A stretch of DNA of 64,000 nucleotides, from positions 845,159 through 909,158 of the forward strand of contig SWDG01000006.1 of the NCBI GenBank assembly GCA_005116965.1, given 5' to 3'. A program made the translations under genes and the position numbers. The notes beneath the pieces are model-generated. The model was not told the DNA's origin, did not search any database, and saw nothing but the letters and a program-made list of their open reading frames with translations. Positions 37,196 through 46,849 of the stretch are shown piece after piece (the stretch's first letter is position 1; each line of letters begins with the position of its first letter). Source of the stretch: Nitrospira sp. Lineage in GTDB: Bacteria > Nitrospirota > Nitrospiria > Nitrospirales > Nitrospiraceae.

Positions 37196-38897
37196 GGATC
37201 TGCCCCAAAACATCTTGGTGCGGGTGCCGAATTGGATCGGCGATGCCGTGATGTGCGAGCCGGCTATTCGCGGGCTACGGTCACTGTTCCCGGAAGCGGA
37301 GATCACGATACTTGCCAAGCCGGCCGTCGCCGAACTGTTCAGTGCCGCTTCAGAGCTGAGTCGAGTTGTGGTGTATGAGGACAAGGGGCTTCATGCGGGG
37401 CTTTCTGGAAAATGGGCACTTGCGGGCACGTTGCGGCGGCATGGTTTTGATTTGGCCGTGCTTTTTCAGAACGCCTTCGAGGCGGCATTTCTCACGTGGC
37501 TCGCCGGTATCCCGCAGCGATATGGTTATGCAACTGATGGAAGAGTCTTTTTTCTGACCACGCCTGTTGCCGTGCCGAGTCGTCGTCATGCCGTCCATCA
37601 AGTCGAGTACTATTGGAACCTATTGAAGCCCTTAGGGCTGTCTGGCGGGGCTTCGTTGCCAACGCTGGTTGTGACAGCAGACGAGAGTCGTCAGTTGGAT
37701 GTCAGGCTCGCTGGGGCCGGTGTCGGTGTGTCAGATGTCGTGATTGGCATCAATCCAGGGTCGACCTACGGAAGTGCAAAGCGTTGGTTGCCTGAGCGAT
37801 TCGCTGAAGTCGCGCAGCGGCTTGCGGAACAAATAGGGCAGAACGAGAGTGCACAGGTGGTCGTGGTCATCCTGGGGGCACGGGGAGAGGAGTCCTTGGG
37901 AAAGGACATCGCCGCTCGAATCAATAGGCGATCAGTGGTGCTGTCGGGTGCCACGACCATTCGTGAGTTGATGGCGGTGGTCAAGCGATGTCGGTTACTC
38001 GTTACCAATGATACAGGGCCGATGCATATCGCTGCCGCGTGTGGTGTGCCGGTCGTGGCGGTGTTTGGTCCTACGGATTCACAGGCCACCGCACCCTATG
38101 GGCAAGAACGGTCGATTGTGCGGGAAGCCGTAGACTGTGCGCCCTGCCTCCTCAGGGAATGCCCGATCGATCACCGTTGCATGACGCGCATCCCCGTTGA
38201 CCGGGTGTATGACGCGGCAGTGGAACAGCTGAATGGTTTGTCTCGTCCGTCCGGTCTACCTCTTCTATCGAGTCCAGACCACACAGACCAGACGAACATT
38301 CTGTCCGGCTACACCATCTTTCTCGACCGAGATGGAACGCTCAATCCTGATCCCGGCTATATCAAGTCTCCGGATCAGTTTGAGCTGTTTCCCGGAGTGT
38401 CCGAGGCGCTCGCGCGTCTGAAGCGGGCTGGTGCCCGATTGATCATCGTCACCAATCAATCGGGAATTGCGCGAGGACTCTTGTCGCGCAAGGATCTCGA
38501 TGCCGTGCACATGAAACTGAAGCGTCTGCTCGATGGCGAGAGTGTGACACTCGACGCGATCTATTTCTGTCCTCACCATCCTGACGACGGGTGCGAGTGT
38601 CGAAAGCCGAACCGTGGGATGATTGACCAAGCGGTGCGAGAGTGCGGGGTGAATCTCGATCGTTCCTATCTGATCGGCGATCATCTGCGTGATATCGAAT
38701 TGGCGAAGCGGGTCGGGGCGCGCAGTGTCTTAGTGACGACGGGAGTCGTTTCCCCGCAGGACGCAGAAAAACTGAACGTCTCAGGGACAACTGCGGATCG
38801 GATTGTATCCTCGCTGGCGGAGGCTGCAGACTGGCTGTTGTCCGATGCAAGCAGGTTATCCGGACAGATCCGTGAGCGGCAGGTCTCACATCCGTGA
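37188..38897 (+). CDS. Fusion of heptosyltransferase II (WaaF) and heptose bisphosphate phosphatase (GmhB)
   Basis: Single frame of 569 residues from GTG 37188 (GGAG 3 bases before). Residues 1-350 are a GT9 ADP-heptosyltransferase: VRVPNWIGDAVM, NPGSTYGSAKRW, NDTGPMHIAAACG, VAVFGPTD. After a 20-residue linker, residues 375-555 form a HAD phosphatase of the GmhB type: FLDRDGTLN (378-386, nucleophile Asp380) and the zinc-binding loop CPHHPDDGCECRKP. GmhB removes the 7-phosphate when ADP-heptose is made, so the fusion joins precursor synthesis to its transfer. No stop or frameshift lies at the junction. Confidence 0.92.
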   Translation: MRKDLPQNILVRVPNWIGDAVMCEPAIRGLRSLFPEAEITILAKPAVAELFSAASELSRVVVYEDKGLHAGLSGKWALAGTLRRHGFDLAVLFQNAFEAAFLTWLAGIPQRYGYATDGRVFFLTTPVAVPSRRHAVHQVEYYWNLLKPLGLSGGASLPTLVVTADESRQLDVRLAGAGVGVSDVVIGINPGSTYGSAKRWLPERFAEVAQRLAEQIGQNESAQVVVVILGARGEESLGKDIAARINRRSVVLSGATTIRELMAVVKRCRLLVTNDTGPMHIAAACGVPVVAVFGPTDSQATAPYGQERSIVREAVDCAPCLLRECPIDHRCMTRIPVDRVYDAAVEQLNGLSRPSGLPLLSSPDHTDQTNILSGYTIFLDRDGTLNPDPGYIKSPDQFELFPGVSEALARLKRAGARLIIVTNQSGIARGLLSRKDLDAVHMKLKRLLDGESVTLDAIYFCPHHPDDGCECRKPNRGMIDQAVRECGVNLDRSYLIGDHLRDIELAKRVGARSVLVTTGVVSPQDAEKLNVSGTTADRIVSSLAEAADWLLSDASRLSGQIRERQVSHP

Positions 38898-39019
38898 ATA
38901 CCTGTTGGAGTGGAGCGGCTGTGTTCGCCCCGATCTTGTGTTGGGTGGAGAGCCGGCGTAAGTTATAGAGGCGCCCGACGTGCAATTGAGTCGGCTATGT
39001 TGCTCAGTGAGAGGGGTAG

Positions 39020-40021
39020 ATGGCAGCGAACCAGCTCGTGAACGCGTGTTCCATTCCGTGTAATCTCTGTGGTGGTACCGAGGTGTCGATCCTTTCGGAC
39101 AGAAGTCGAAGCGGGAAGCCGTTGCGGACCGTCATTTGTCAGGCATGTGGGCTCGTATGGTCGGATCCACGCCCCCATGATGCCAGGCAGTTTTACGAGG
39201 AGGAGTACCGCCTTTCCTATAAAGACACCTACAGTCCGAGACCAAAACATGTTTTGCGGGCCGGGAAGGTGGCCTTGTCGCGATTCGAGAAGATCGAGTC
39301 GTTGCTGTCGAGTCGGAAAGCCATTCTCGATGTCGGCACGGGCGGAGGAGAGTTTGCCTATCTCCTGCAATCGTTGGGACATGGCGTGAGCGGGATTGAA
39401 CCGAATAAAGGGTATGCCGACTATTCCATACGGGAATATAGGCTCACGGTTCAGGTCGGGTTTGCGCAAGACGCGACGTTTGGACTCGAATCGTTCGATG
39501 TGGTGACGATTTGGCACGTACTCGAACATACAGAAGATCCGGGTTCCATTTTGGCACTGCTCCGATCCTGGCTGAAACCGGACGGCACGCTTGTGGTGGA
39601 AGTGCCGAATGTCGAGGCGACGTGCCAGGCTCCGCACAGCACGTTCCATGAAGCCCATCTGTATAACTTTAATGTGGTGTCATTGCGCAGGCTGGCCAGG
39701 AAACACGGGTTGTACGAGGCCAAGCATCTGATCTCTCGCGATGGTGGAAACATTACGATGTTTCTGTCTCGCATGGAGCCGCTGGTCCAAGATCATTGCG
39801 ACGCCTCGATCCCCGGTAACTGCGAATGGATCTCGAGGATCGTGCATCAGCATAGCAACGTGCGGCGCCACTTGACGCCGATGCCGTACCTGCGGGCCTG
39901 GCAGCGCCTCTGCCGATCATTCAAAGAGAGGCGTGAAACGGCGGACGCAAAGAGCGGTAAGGCATTGCTCGACACCCTCTATTCGCCTCAGTTTCGCTCC
40001 CATTCTGTGGGACGTGGATGA
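39020..40021 (+). CDS. Class I SAM methyltransferase with N-terminal zinc-binding domain
   Basis: The 333 residues start with a cysteine pair set (CSIPCNLCGG and CQACGLVW) typical of a small Zn-binding domain. A Rossmann methyltransferase follows with motif I ILDVGTGGGEF (about 97-107) and motif ITIWHVLEHTEDP. This architecture resembles C-methyltransferases acting on nucleotide-linked sugars and methyltransferases of O-antigen clusters. It lies 122 bases after the waaF-gmhB fusion and 6 bases before a heptosyltransferase. Acceptor unknown. Confidence 0.85.
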   Translation: MAANQLVNACSIPCNLCGGTEVSILSDRSRSGKPLRTVICQACGLVWSDPRPHDARQFYEEEYRLSYKDTYSPRPKHVLRAGKVALSRFEKIESLLSSRKAILDVGTGGGEFAYLLQSLGHGVSGIEPNKGYADYSIREYRLTVQVGFAQDATFGLESFDVVTIWHVLEHTEDPGSILALLRSWLKPDGTLVVEVPNVEATCQAPHSTFHEAHLYNFNVVSLRRLARKHGLYEAKHLISRDGGNITMFLSRMEPLVQDHCDASIPGNCEWISRIVHQHSNVRRHLTPMPYLRAWQRLCRSFKERRETADAKSGKALLDTLYSPQFRSHSVGRG

Positions 40022-40027
40022 ACAGAT

Positions 40028-41182
40028 TTGGATGATGTAAGGATCATCACGCGTGGTCTTGCTTCATTTCTAGGTATTGACGCGCAGGGTTCGCTGGAAG
40101 GTCCTCCGGTGTCATCTATCAACCCTCTCGATAGTCGCTTCTCATCGGTGTTGAACAATGCCCGCATCCTTTTGATCAAGCCCAGTTCTCTCGGCGATAT
40201 CGTGCATGCATTGCCGGTTGTCTCGGCGATCAAAGCACAATGGCCGGGATCACATCTCACGTGGGTGGTGAAGCGCCAGTGGGCTGACCTTGTCGAACGG
40301 GCAGAAGGAATCGACCGTGTCTGGCCGGTTGATATGACGGTGGGAAGTTGGATCAGGGAAGGCCGGGCACTGCGCGCACAGCGGTTTGACCTCGCCATCG
40401 ATTTGCAAGGGCTGTTTCGCAGTGGCGTTTTGACGTGGCTCAGCGGTGCCCCGACGCGTATTGGCTTCGCGAATGGAAGGGAAGGAAGCCCATGGTTCTA
40501 TACGCGGCGTGTGCCAGTTCTTAGTCCCGATGTCCATGCCGTCGACCGATATCTTTCGGTTGCTGCGACGTTAGGAGCGTCTCCGCCGGACAAGCCGCGA
40601 TTTGGATTCAAGTTGCTGGAGGAGGATATGGCAGCTGTTCGGGAAATTGCTGAGCGAAGAGGCTTCTCGGTAGACAGGCCGTGGATTGCCATGAATATTG
40701 GGGCGCGGTGGCCAACAAAACGCTGGCCGCTCGAGTCCTTCGCTGCCGTTGTAGATCAGCTGTGCGAGGCACGTCGTGATCCGCTCGTGATGATAGGAGG
40801 CTCGGAAGAGCGCGCAGACACGAAGAGGCTGAAGGTCTTGACGAAGTCTCCGTTCATCGATCTGTGCGGTGAGATTCCATTGAAGTGTTTGCCGGCACTG
40901 CTTTCAACCGCGACCGCCATGATCACGAACGATTCCGGGCCCATGCATATCGCTGCGGGCCTTGGGGTTCCGGTGGTCGCGATGTTCGGACCGACCAGTG
41001 CGGCGCGGACCGGCCCGTATGGGACAGGCCATCATGTACTGTCAGGTCAGGTGTCCTGTAGCCCCTGCTTCAGTCGTGTGTGCCGGCATAATCCAGAAAT
41101 GGAATGTCTGCATGTCGTCACGCCGACCCAAGTGGTCGATGTGATACGGCCCTTATTGACAGCTCACGTACCATGTCGATGA
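40028..41182 (+). CDS. Heptosyltransferase I-like GT9 glycosyltransferase (WaaC type)
   Basis: LPS core heptosyltransferase, 384 residues if the TTG at 40028 is the start; homologous sequence begins near residue 44 (RILLIKPSSLGDIVHALPVV), so the true start is uncertain. SLGDIVHALPV is typical of WaaC, and NDSGPMHIAAGLG with FGPTSAARTGPYG forms the ADP-heptose site. CSPCFSRVC near the end is a conserved cysteine cluster of GT9 enzymes. It overlaps the next GT9 gene by ATGA. Confidence 0.88.
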   Translation: MDDVRIITRGLASFLGIDAQGSLEGPPVSSINPLDSRFSSVLNNARILLIKPSSLGDIVHALPVVSAIKAQWPGSHLTWVVKRQWADLVERAEGIDRVWPVDMTVGSWIREGRALRAQRFDLAIDLQGLFRSGVLTWLSGAPTRIGFANGREGSPWFYTRRVPVLSPDVHAVDRYLSVAATLGASPPDKPRFGFKLLEEDMAAVREIAERRGFSVDRPWIAMNIGARWPTKRWPLESFAAVVDQLCEARRDPLVMIGGSEERADTKRLKVLTKSPFIDLCGEIPLKCLPALLSTATAMITNDSGPMHIAAGLGVPVVAMFGPTSAARTGPYGTGHHVLSGQVSCSPCFSRVCRHNPEMECLHVVTPTQVVDVIRPLLTAHVPCR

Positions 41183-42198
41183 ATGTCTTGATTGTTCGCC
41201 CGGACGGCATCGGCGATGTCTTACTCTCTCTTCCCGTGGCAACCCAACTCAGGCGGCTTCTGCCCGGGGTTAGGATTGGGTTTCTCACCAGCCCTACCGT
41301 CGCGCCCCTTCTTGATCGGCATCCCGACGTGGACTATGTGCGGACAATTCGCTTTACAGACCCATGGAAGGAACTCCGGCACGCCTTTTCGCAGGGAGTT
41401 GAGGCGGCAATGTTTTTGAAGCCGTTTCGCCGTCTGATGTGGGCCGCATGGATGGCCGGTGTCCCGCTTCGAGTGGCCACTGGCTACCGTTGGTATAGCC
41501 TGCTGGCCAATCGCCATGTCTATGAACATCGCAGTGAGTTTTCCAAGCATGAATCGGAGTACAACGTTGACATGTTGAAAGGGTTGGGGTTGTGCCCTCA
41601 GCCTGTGAGCCACCCAGTGCTGACTCTGACCGAGGCCGAACGAGCAGCCGGGGCATCGTGGTGGTCGGGATTGCCGAGCCCTCGCGTCGTGGTCCACCCG
41701 GGAGGAGTTTCCGCACGTCGCTGGCGGCTGGAGCATTACCGTGACCTGGTCTCGACATTGACAGACAGAGGATATGGTGTGGTGCTGACCGGTAGCGATC
41801 AGGAACGAAGAGAGTTTGGGAAAGGTCTGTCGTCGCCTACGGCGTTCCCCTCAGGGATAGTAGATCTTATGGGGAAACTGTCGCTGCGAGAACTGATGTC
41901 GATGATTGCCAATGCTCATGTCGTCGTCTCAGGAGCCACAGGGCCAGCGCACCTGGCGGCAGCTCTGGGTATCCCCACGGTCACCTTGTTTGATCCTCGG
42001 CGAAACAATTTGCCGGTGCGATGGAAACCGCTTGGGACGGGAGTTTTGCTGCGCCCCGATGTTCCTACTTGCGATAAATGTATCGGGGAGGTCTGTCCCT
42101 ATTGGGATTGTCTTGATCGATTGACGGTTGCAACTGTCACGTCAGTCGTCTCCAAAGTTTCAGAGGCCCCGTCAGCGCTGACCGTACTTCACCTATAA
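41179..42198 (+). CDS. GT9 family heptosyltransferase
   Basis: A third GT9 enzyme of the window, 339 residues from the ATG that overlaps the previous stop (ATGA, 41179); ATG 41173 is possible too. It starts MNVLIVRPDGIGDVLLSLPV and has HPGGVSARRW, SGATGPAHLAAALG, TLFDPRRNN and a Cys-rich end (CDKCIGEVCPYWDC). Likely adds a further heptose or related sugar to the LPS core; donor and linkage cannot be read from the sequence. Confidence 0.88.
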   Translation: MNVLIVRPDGIGDVLLSLPVATQLRRLLPGVRIGFLTSPTVAPLLDRHPDVDYVRTIRFTDPWKELRHAFSQGVEAAMFLKPFRRLMWAAWMAGVPLRVATGYRWYSLLANRHVYEHRSEFSKHESEYNVDMLKGLGLCPQPVSHPVLTLTEAERAAGASWWSGLPSPRVVVHPGGVSARRWRLEHYRDLVSTLTDRGYGVVLTGSDQERREFGKGLSSPTAFPSGIVDLMGKLSLRELMSMIANAHVVVSGATGPAHLAAALGIPTVTLFDPRRNNLPVRWKPLGTGVLLRPDVPTCDKCIGEVCPYWDCLDRLTVATVTSVVSKVSEAPSALTVLHL

Positions 42199-42303
42199 GC
42201 CGGTCCATCGGTGGGGTGGAAGAGTTGTTGCGAGGTGTCGCTCTTGACTCAACTGCGCTTCTATGTTCATATCCTGAACGTTGGAAGACGGCACGCTAAC
42301 TCT

Positions 42304-42891
42304 ATGAATTTCCAAGGGCAACGAGATCTTCTCTTGCTGGCTGAGGTGGAGCGTGATGGTGCGGTCACACAGCGGTCCCTTTCGACCAAGCTAGGAGTCG
42401 CTCTGGGGCTGACCAATCTCTATCTCAAGCGATTGGCGCGGAAGGGTTATATCAAGATCACTACGATTCCCTCACACCGAGTTCGGTATTTGTTGACTCC
42501 GCAAGGGTTTGCCGAGAAATCCAGACTGGCCTACCTCTATATGGAGTATTCCCTGTCTCATTACCGTGATATGCGTGCGCGGCTACGAGAAACGCTGTCT
42601 CAGGCAGCCAACAACGGAACGAAACGCGTCGTCATCTATGGAACCGGTGAACTTGCTGAGATGGCCTATCTGTCGCTCCGAGAAATGCATATGACTTTGG
42701 TTGGATTTGTCGATGATAACCAGCAGGAGTCGTTCTTGTCTTATCCGGTCTGGTCGCCGGAGGCGTTGAGCGGATGGGAGTTCGATGTGGTGTTGCTGGC
42801 GGATTTTGACCAAACGGCGGGGCACCGTACAACACTCGGACAGTGCCAGGTTCCGGATAGCAAGGTCATCGCGCTTACTCCTACGATGTAG
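42304..42891 (+). CDS. Winged-helix regulator fused to a Rossmann-like sensor domain
   Basis: From ATG 42304 the product has 195 residues; an upstream in-frame start at 42211 is not supported by domain boundaries. Residues 1-72 are a MarR/LysR-like winged helix (AVTQRSLSTKLGVALGLTNLYLKRL). Residues 107-195 form a half Rossmann domain with GTGELAEMAY and GFVDDN, like the N-terminal domain of PglD-type acetyltransferases or CoA/NAD-binding domains. This suggests DNA binding controlled by a nucleotide or nucleotide sugar. It sits 51 bases before the NusG-like gene at the head of the polysaccharide block. No characterised homologue is known to me. Confidence 0.75.
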   Translation: MNFQGQRDLLLLAEVERDGAVTQRSLSTKLGVALGLTNLYLKRLARKGYIKITTIPSHRVRYLLTPQGFAEKSRLAYLYMEYSLSHYRDMRARLRETLSQAANNGTKRVVIYGTGELAEMAYLSLREMHMTLVGFVDDNQQESFLSYPVWSPEALSGWEFDVVLLADFDQTAGHRTTLGQCQVPDSKVIALTPTM

Positions 42892-42942
42892 GCGCCGTTA
42901 GGCGACCGTTTTTCCATGCACTGTAAGTGAGAGGGCGAAGCT

Positions 42943-43479
42943 GTGTCCGATGACAACGTCTATAGGGACAAGGAGTCCAGTCAAACCAGCAGCCTTCACT
43001 GGTACGCCTTACGTACTAAGTCTCGTCACGAAAAACTGGTGCGGGATCAGTTGGACAAACAAGGAATCGAGCCGTTGCTTCCGACGGTCAAGCGGTTGAG
43101 CCAATGGAAGGATCGAAAGAAGGAAATCGAGGTCCCGCTGTTTTCCGGCTATTGTTTCGTGCGGTTTTCTCAGCAGGAGAAGACACCGGTGCAACAGACG
43201 ACAGGTGTTGTCGAAATCGTCGGTAGCGGAAGTCGTCCTGAACCGATCCCGGAGCAGGAAATTGATGCACTCCGCCGTCTCATGACGAGCGTGCTTCCCT
43301 ATGATCCACACCCCTATCTCCATGAAGGCATGAAGGTGGAAGTCGTTCGTGGCCCCCTGCAGGGGGTTCTCGGAATTCTGATGCGGAAAGAGAAACGACA
43401 TCGCTTAGTTATCGGAGTGCACCTGATTCAACAAGCGGCGGCAGTCGAAATCGATGTGAACGATGTGGTGCCGGCATAG
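42943..43479 (+). CDS. NusG-like transcription antiterminator (UpxY/LoaP/RfaH type)
   Basis: Specialised NusG paralogue of 178 residues from GTG 42943. NGN domain: WYALRTKSRHEKLVRDQL at about 20-37 and VPLFSGYCFVRF near 64-75. KOW domain: GMKVEVVRGPLQGVLGIL near 127-144. Such proteins are encoded at the start of capsule or O-antigen operons and let RNA polymerase read through them. An ops-like GGCGGTAG element was not found in the 104-base gap before asnB, so the recruitment site is unknown. Confidence 0.9.
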   Translation: MSDDNVYRDKESSQTSSLHWYALRTKSRHEKLVRDQLDKQGIEPLLPTVKRLSQWKDRKKEIEVPLFSGYCFVRFSQQEKTPVQQTTGVVEIVGSGSRPEPIPEQEIDALRRLMTSVLPYDPHPYLHEGMKVEVVRGPLQGVLGILMRKEKRHRLVIGVHLIQQAAAVEIDVNDVVPA

Positions 43480-43583
43480 GACATCACATCCGATGGCGTG
43501 CTAATGTGGGGTCACCGTCAGCTCAGTTGAGGTTCTGTCTAGCAGGTCCTCATTCCTAAAGCATTAAGTCTCTCCTCCAAAAT

Positions 43584-45464
43584 ATGTGTGGCATTGCTGG
43601 GAAGATCAGGTTTGATGGGCGTCCAATTCTCCGTGAGTTGCTTGAATCCATGTGCAACGCTCTTCACCACCGTGGGCCGGATGCCGCCAACTATCATTTT
43701 GAGCCAGGAGTGGGGCTCGGTCAGCGCCGGTTATCGGTAATTGACCTTAGTGATGCTGCAACGCCTCCGCTTGCTAATGAAACTAATCGTATCTGGGTTG
43801 TATTCAATGGCGAGATCTACAATTTCCGCGCACTCCGTCAAGAGTTAGAAGGGAAAGGTCACACGTTTAGAACGGAGACTGATACTGAAGTCATCATTCA
43901 TCTCTATGAAGAATATGATGTCGAGTGTGTCCAGAAGTTGCATGGAATGTTTGCACTCGCTCTCTGGGATGCAGATCGTCGTCGACTGATAGCCGCGCGA
44001 GACAGATTAGGCAAGAAACCTTTCTATTACGCTAGTACCACACAGGGCATCGTGTTTGCCTCGTCACTCGAGGCACTACTGCACGATAATGAGGTTTCGC
44101 GAGAGCCCAATTTTTTTGCAATCGATCAGTTTCTCGACCGGCAGTACGTTCCCAGCCCGCTGACCGCTTTCCGTAGCATCAGGAAACTCGAGCCAGGCCA
44201 CATCCTGATCTGTGAGCCGGGCGGGCGGTGCGAAACGCGCCGGTTTTGGGCAGCAACTCCACGGCTCGTAACCCAGGCATCGGAGTGTGAGCTCCAGGAG
44301 GAGCTTGTACGGTTGACTCGAGAAGCGGTCCGGATGCGAATGATTTCGGATGTGCCGCTCGGTGCGTTGCTCAGCGGGGGAATAGACTCCGGAACCATCG
44401 TCGCGCTCATGGCTCAAGAATCCTCCAGCTCGATCAAGACATTTTCGATCGGTCTCGAAGAAACAGATATGGACGAGCTTCCGTACGCTCGATTGGTTGC
44501 AAAGCGATATGAGACAGATCACATGGAGCTGGTGCTGAAGCCCGATGTGATCGATATCTTACCTAAATTGATTCGCTATTACGGGGAGCCCTTTGCCGAT
44601 TCTTCAGCGGTGCCTACCTATTGCGTCTCGAAGCTCGCGCGCCAGTTTGTCACCGTGGCGCTCAGCGGTGACGGCGGGGATGAAAACTTTGGGGGCTACA
44701 CGCACTATGGCCAAACGCTCGCGTGGGAACACTTGGATGTCATTCCCCATTTCTTGCGTGACGCTGTTCTAGCACCGGTGGAAGGGGCGCTGTCGACATT
44801 CCCATTCACGGATACGATGTCACGCTGTGCGCGGGCGTGTATGATGGCCAGAAGTCGGTTGCCGGGACGGTACATGACACAGACGGCAATCTTTAAGCCT
44901 CAAGAAAAGCAGGCGATATTGACGAGCCGATTTCGAGCGTTGGTTAATGACTCAAAAAATGGCGATACAGGGCCCACCCTCCCTTGGCAGGCAACGGATG
45001 ACAGCCTTGATTGGATGATTCGCCATGACTTGCGATACTATTTGCCCGATTGCTTGATGGTGAAGGTTGATGTGGCGGCGATGGCCAATAGCCTTGAGGT
45101 GCGGTCCCCGTTATTGGACCACCACCTTGTCGAGTTCGCCCTGACTATTCCTGCCAAGCTCAAACGAAGTGCTGGGCAAGGCAAGAGTATCATGCGGAAA
45201 GCATTTGCCAACTTGCTCCCTCAGGAGATTCTGAACAAACCTAAAACAGGATTCGGCATTCCATTGAGGAAGTGGCTACAGGTAGATCTGGCTGCCATGA
45301 TGAAAAGCGTATTGCTCGACGATCGCGCGGTACGTCGAGGCCTTCTGGAACAACGGTTTGTTCGACAAATGGTGCAATCACATCTTGCGGGTGATCGGGA
45401 TTGGAGCACCAGACTCTGGGCGATGATAGTCTTGGAGCTCTGGTTCAGAGAGTTCATCGATTGA
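43584..45464 (+). CDS. asnB: Asparagine synthetase-type glutamine amidotransferase (copy 1)
   Basis: The 626 residues start MCGIAGK with the N-terminal nucleophile Cys2 of class II glutaminases, and the synthetase half carries the ATP PP-loop LSGGIDSG. In polysaccharide clusters these enzymes may amidate sugar carboxyl groups or simply make asparagine; which applies is not shown. First gene after the antiterminator. A second 626-residue homologue is at 51629. Base composition near the start is a little AT-richer than around it. Confidence 0.92.
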   Translation: MCGIAGKIRFDGRPILRELLESMCNALHHRGPDAANYHFEPGVGLGQRRLSVIDLSDAATPPLANETNRIWVVFNGEIYNFRALRQELEGKGHTFRTETDTEVIIHLYEEYDVECVQKLHGMFALALWDADRRRLIAARDRLGKKPFYYASTTQGIVFASSLEALLHDNEVSREPNFFAIDQFLDRQYVPSPLTAFRSIRKLEPGHILICEPGGRCETRRFWAATPRLVTQASECELQEELVRLTREAVRMRMISDVPLGALLSGGIDSGTIVALMAQESSSSIKTFSIGLEETDMDELPYARLVAKRYETDHMELVLKPDVIDILPKLIRYYGEPFADSSAVPTYCVSKLARQFVTVALSGDGGDENFGGYTHYGQTLAWEHLDVIPHFLRDAVLAPVEGALSTFPFTDTMSRCARACMMARSRLPGRYMTQTAIFKPQEKQAILTSRFRALVNDSKNGDTGPTLPWQATDDSLDWMIRHDLRYYLPDCLMVKVDVAAMANSLEVRSPLLDHHLVEFALTIPAKLKRSAGQGKSIMRKAFANLLPQEILNKPKTGFGIPLRKWLQVDLAAMMKSVLLDDRAVRRGLLEQRFVRQMVQSHLAGDRDWSTRLWAMIVLELWFREFID

Positions 45465-45484
45465 CTACTCCGCCGCGATCGCCG

Positions 45485-46849
45485 ATGCCTGATCTTGTTC
45501 TTGAAAAGTCCTGCAGTGCGAGAATCCTTACGACAGACAAAGTGGAAGAAAAAGAGTCTGGAGGTCTGATAGGTGGGTTTTATTGGACCGCCCTCAATAT
45601 GGGTTTTACCCAGGGGAGCACGTTTTTAGCGGCCATCCTGGTTGCGCGATTGCTTGGCAAGGAGGATTTTGGAAAGTTCGCGATTCTCTACAGTACGTTG
45701 TTGACGGTATCAAGCATTGCCCAACTTTCCATCGGAACGACGGCAACCAAATTTATGGCGGAGTCTCTACCCCACAATAAGGGTCGGGCAGGCCGGATCT
45801 TGGGATTTTCTGCGTCGTTTGCCCTTGTGTCGGGTTGCATTGCCTCTACGGCTCTTGCCGCTCTGGGTCCATTCGTTGCTGACCGAATGTTGTATGCGCC
45901 TGAGATGGGCAAACTGTTTTTTATTTCTTCCGGCTTCGTGTTATTTTCCGTGCTCGGAGCCTACCAGGCGGGGGCGGTAATGGGGTTGCACGGGCAAAAG
46001 GCCTTGGGGATCTTTGCGATGCCTGCGGGGTTGTTCCATGTCGGAGCACTGGTCTTAGGTGCCATGGCATGGGGCATTGTAGGAGTGGCGATTGGTCTGC
46101 TTGGGAGTGCCGTGTTCCGCTGGATCCTCCAAGCAAAGGTGTTGAGAAGTGAATCGACGAAGCGGGGCATTGGGCATGACATTCGCCATGCATGGGACGA
46201 AAGGGCTGTACTGACACGCTTTGCCCTGCCAGCAGCATTGGCGGGCCTCTCGACATTGCCGGCGCTGTGGATTGGACAAGTACTGTTGGCAAAACATGCC
46301 ACTGGATTTGAAGCGGTCGGCATTTATACGGCAGGAAACAATTTGCGTACCATGATTCTGTTCCTTCCGCTCGCACTCAACAGCGTCGGGACCGCGTTTC
46401 TGAACACCCATTGGGGAGCGAGAGATGCTGTGCGATATGGAGAAACGTTCTGGAAAAATCTCGGCCTGACTGCCGCATTGCTCATTGTGGGTGTGGGGAT
46501 CATCGTCATGTTCGCTCCCCAAGCTCTGTCGGTGTTCGGACAGGATTTCTCCAGCCATTCTGCGGAAGTTGTCGTGGCTCTAATGGCCTTGGCAGCCTTA
46601 CCCGAAGGTCTCGCGGTGTCCATTTACCAGATCATCCAAAGTCGTGCAAAAATGTGGACTTCTCTGTGGCTCGTTGCGATGCCACGGGATATCACGTTTG
46701 TCGCACTCGCGTTCGTTCTTACTCCACTACACGGTGCGGTGGGTCTGGCCTGCGCGTATCTTTCCGCGCAACTGCTCTCGCTACTGGCGGTCACGGGTAT
46801 CACATGGTTCATCGGGGTGAAGGTGACCAAAGCACTTCATGGATTCTGA
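45485..46849 (+). CDS. Polysaccharide flippase (Wzx-like, MOP superfamily)
   Basis: Membrane protein of 454 residues from ATG 45485; the frame before that overlaps asnB. About 12-14 hydrophobic segments. The N-terminal pattern GFYWTALNMGFTQGSTFLAAILVARLLGKEDFG, seen in pieces such as ILVARLLGKEDFGKF, is characteristic of Wzx-type flippases. It probably moves undecaprenyl-linked repeat units across the inner membrane. It overlaps the next methyltransferase by 11 bases. Confidence 0.9.
   Translation: MPDLVLEKSCSARILTTDKVEEKESGGLIGGFYWTALNMGFTQGSTFLAAILVARLLGKEDFGKFAILYSTLLTVSSIAQLSIGTTATKFMAESLPHNKGRAGRILGFSASFALVSGCIASTALAALGPFVADRMLYAPEMGKLFFISSGFVLFSVLGAYQAGAVMGLHGQKALGIFAMPAGLFHVGALVLGAMAWGIVGVAIGLLGSAVFRWILQAKVLRSESTKRGIGHDIRHAWDERAVLTRFALPAALAGLSTLPALWIGQVLLAKHATGFEAVGIYTAGNNLRTMILFLPLALNSVGTAFLNTHWGARDAVRYGETFWKNLGLTAALLIVGVGIIVMFAPQALSVFGQDFSSHSAEVVVALMALAALPEGLAVSIYQIIQSRAKMWTSLWLVAMPRDITFVALAFVLTPLHGAVGLACAYLSAQLLSLLAVTGITWFIGVKVTKALHGF

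Noticed and set aside
43480..43583. ops/JUMPstart element recruiting the NusG-like factor
   Set aside because: No GGCGGTAG-type sequence was found in the gap between the antiterminator and asnB.
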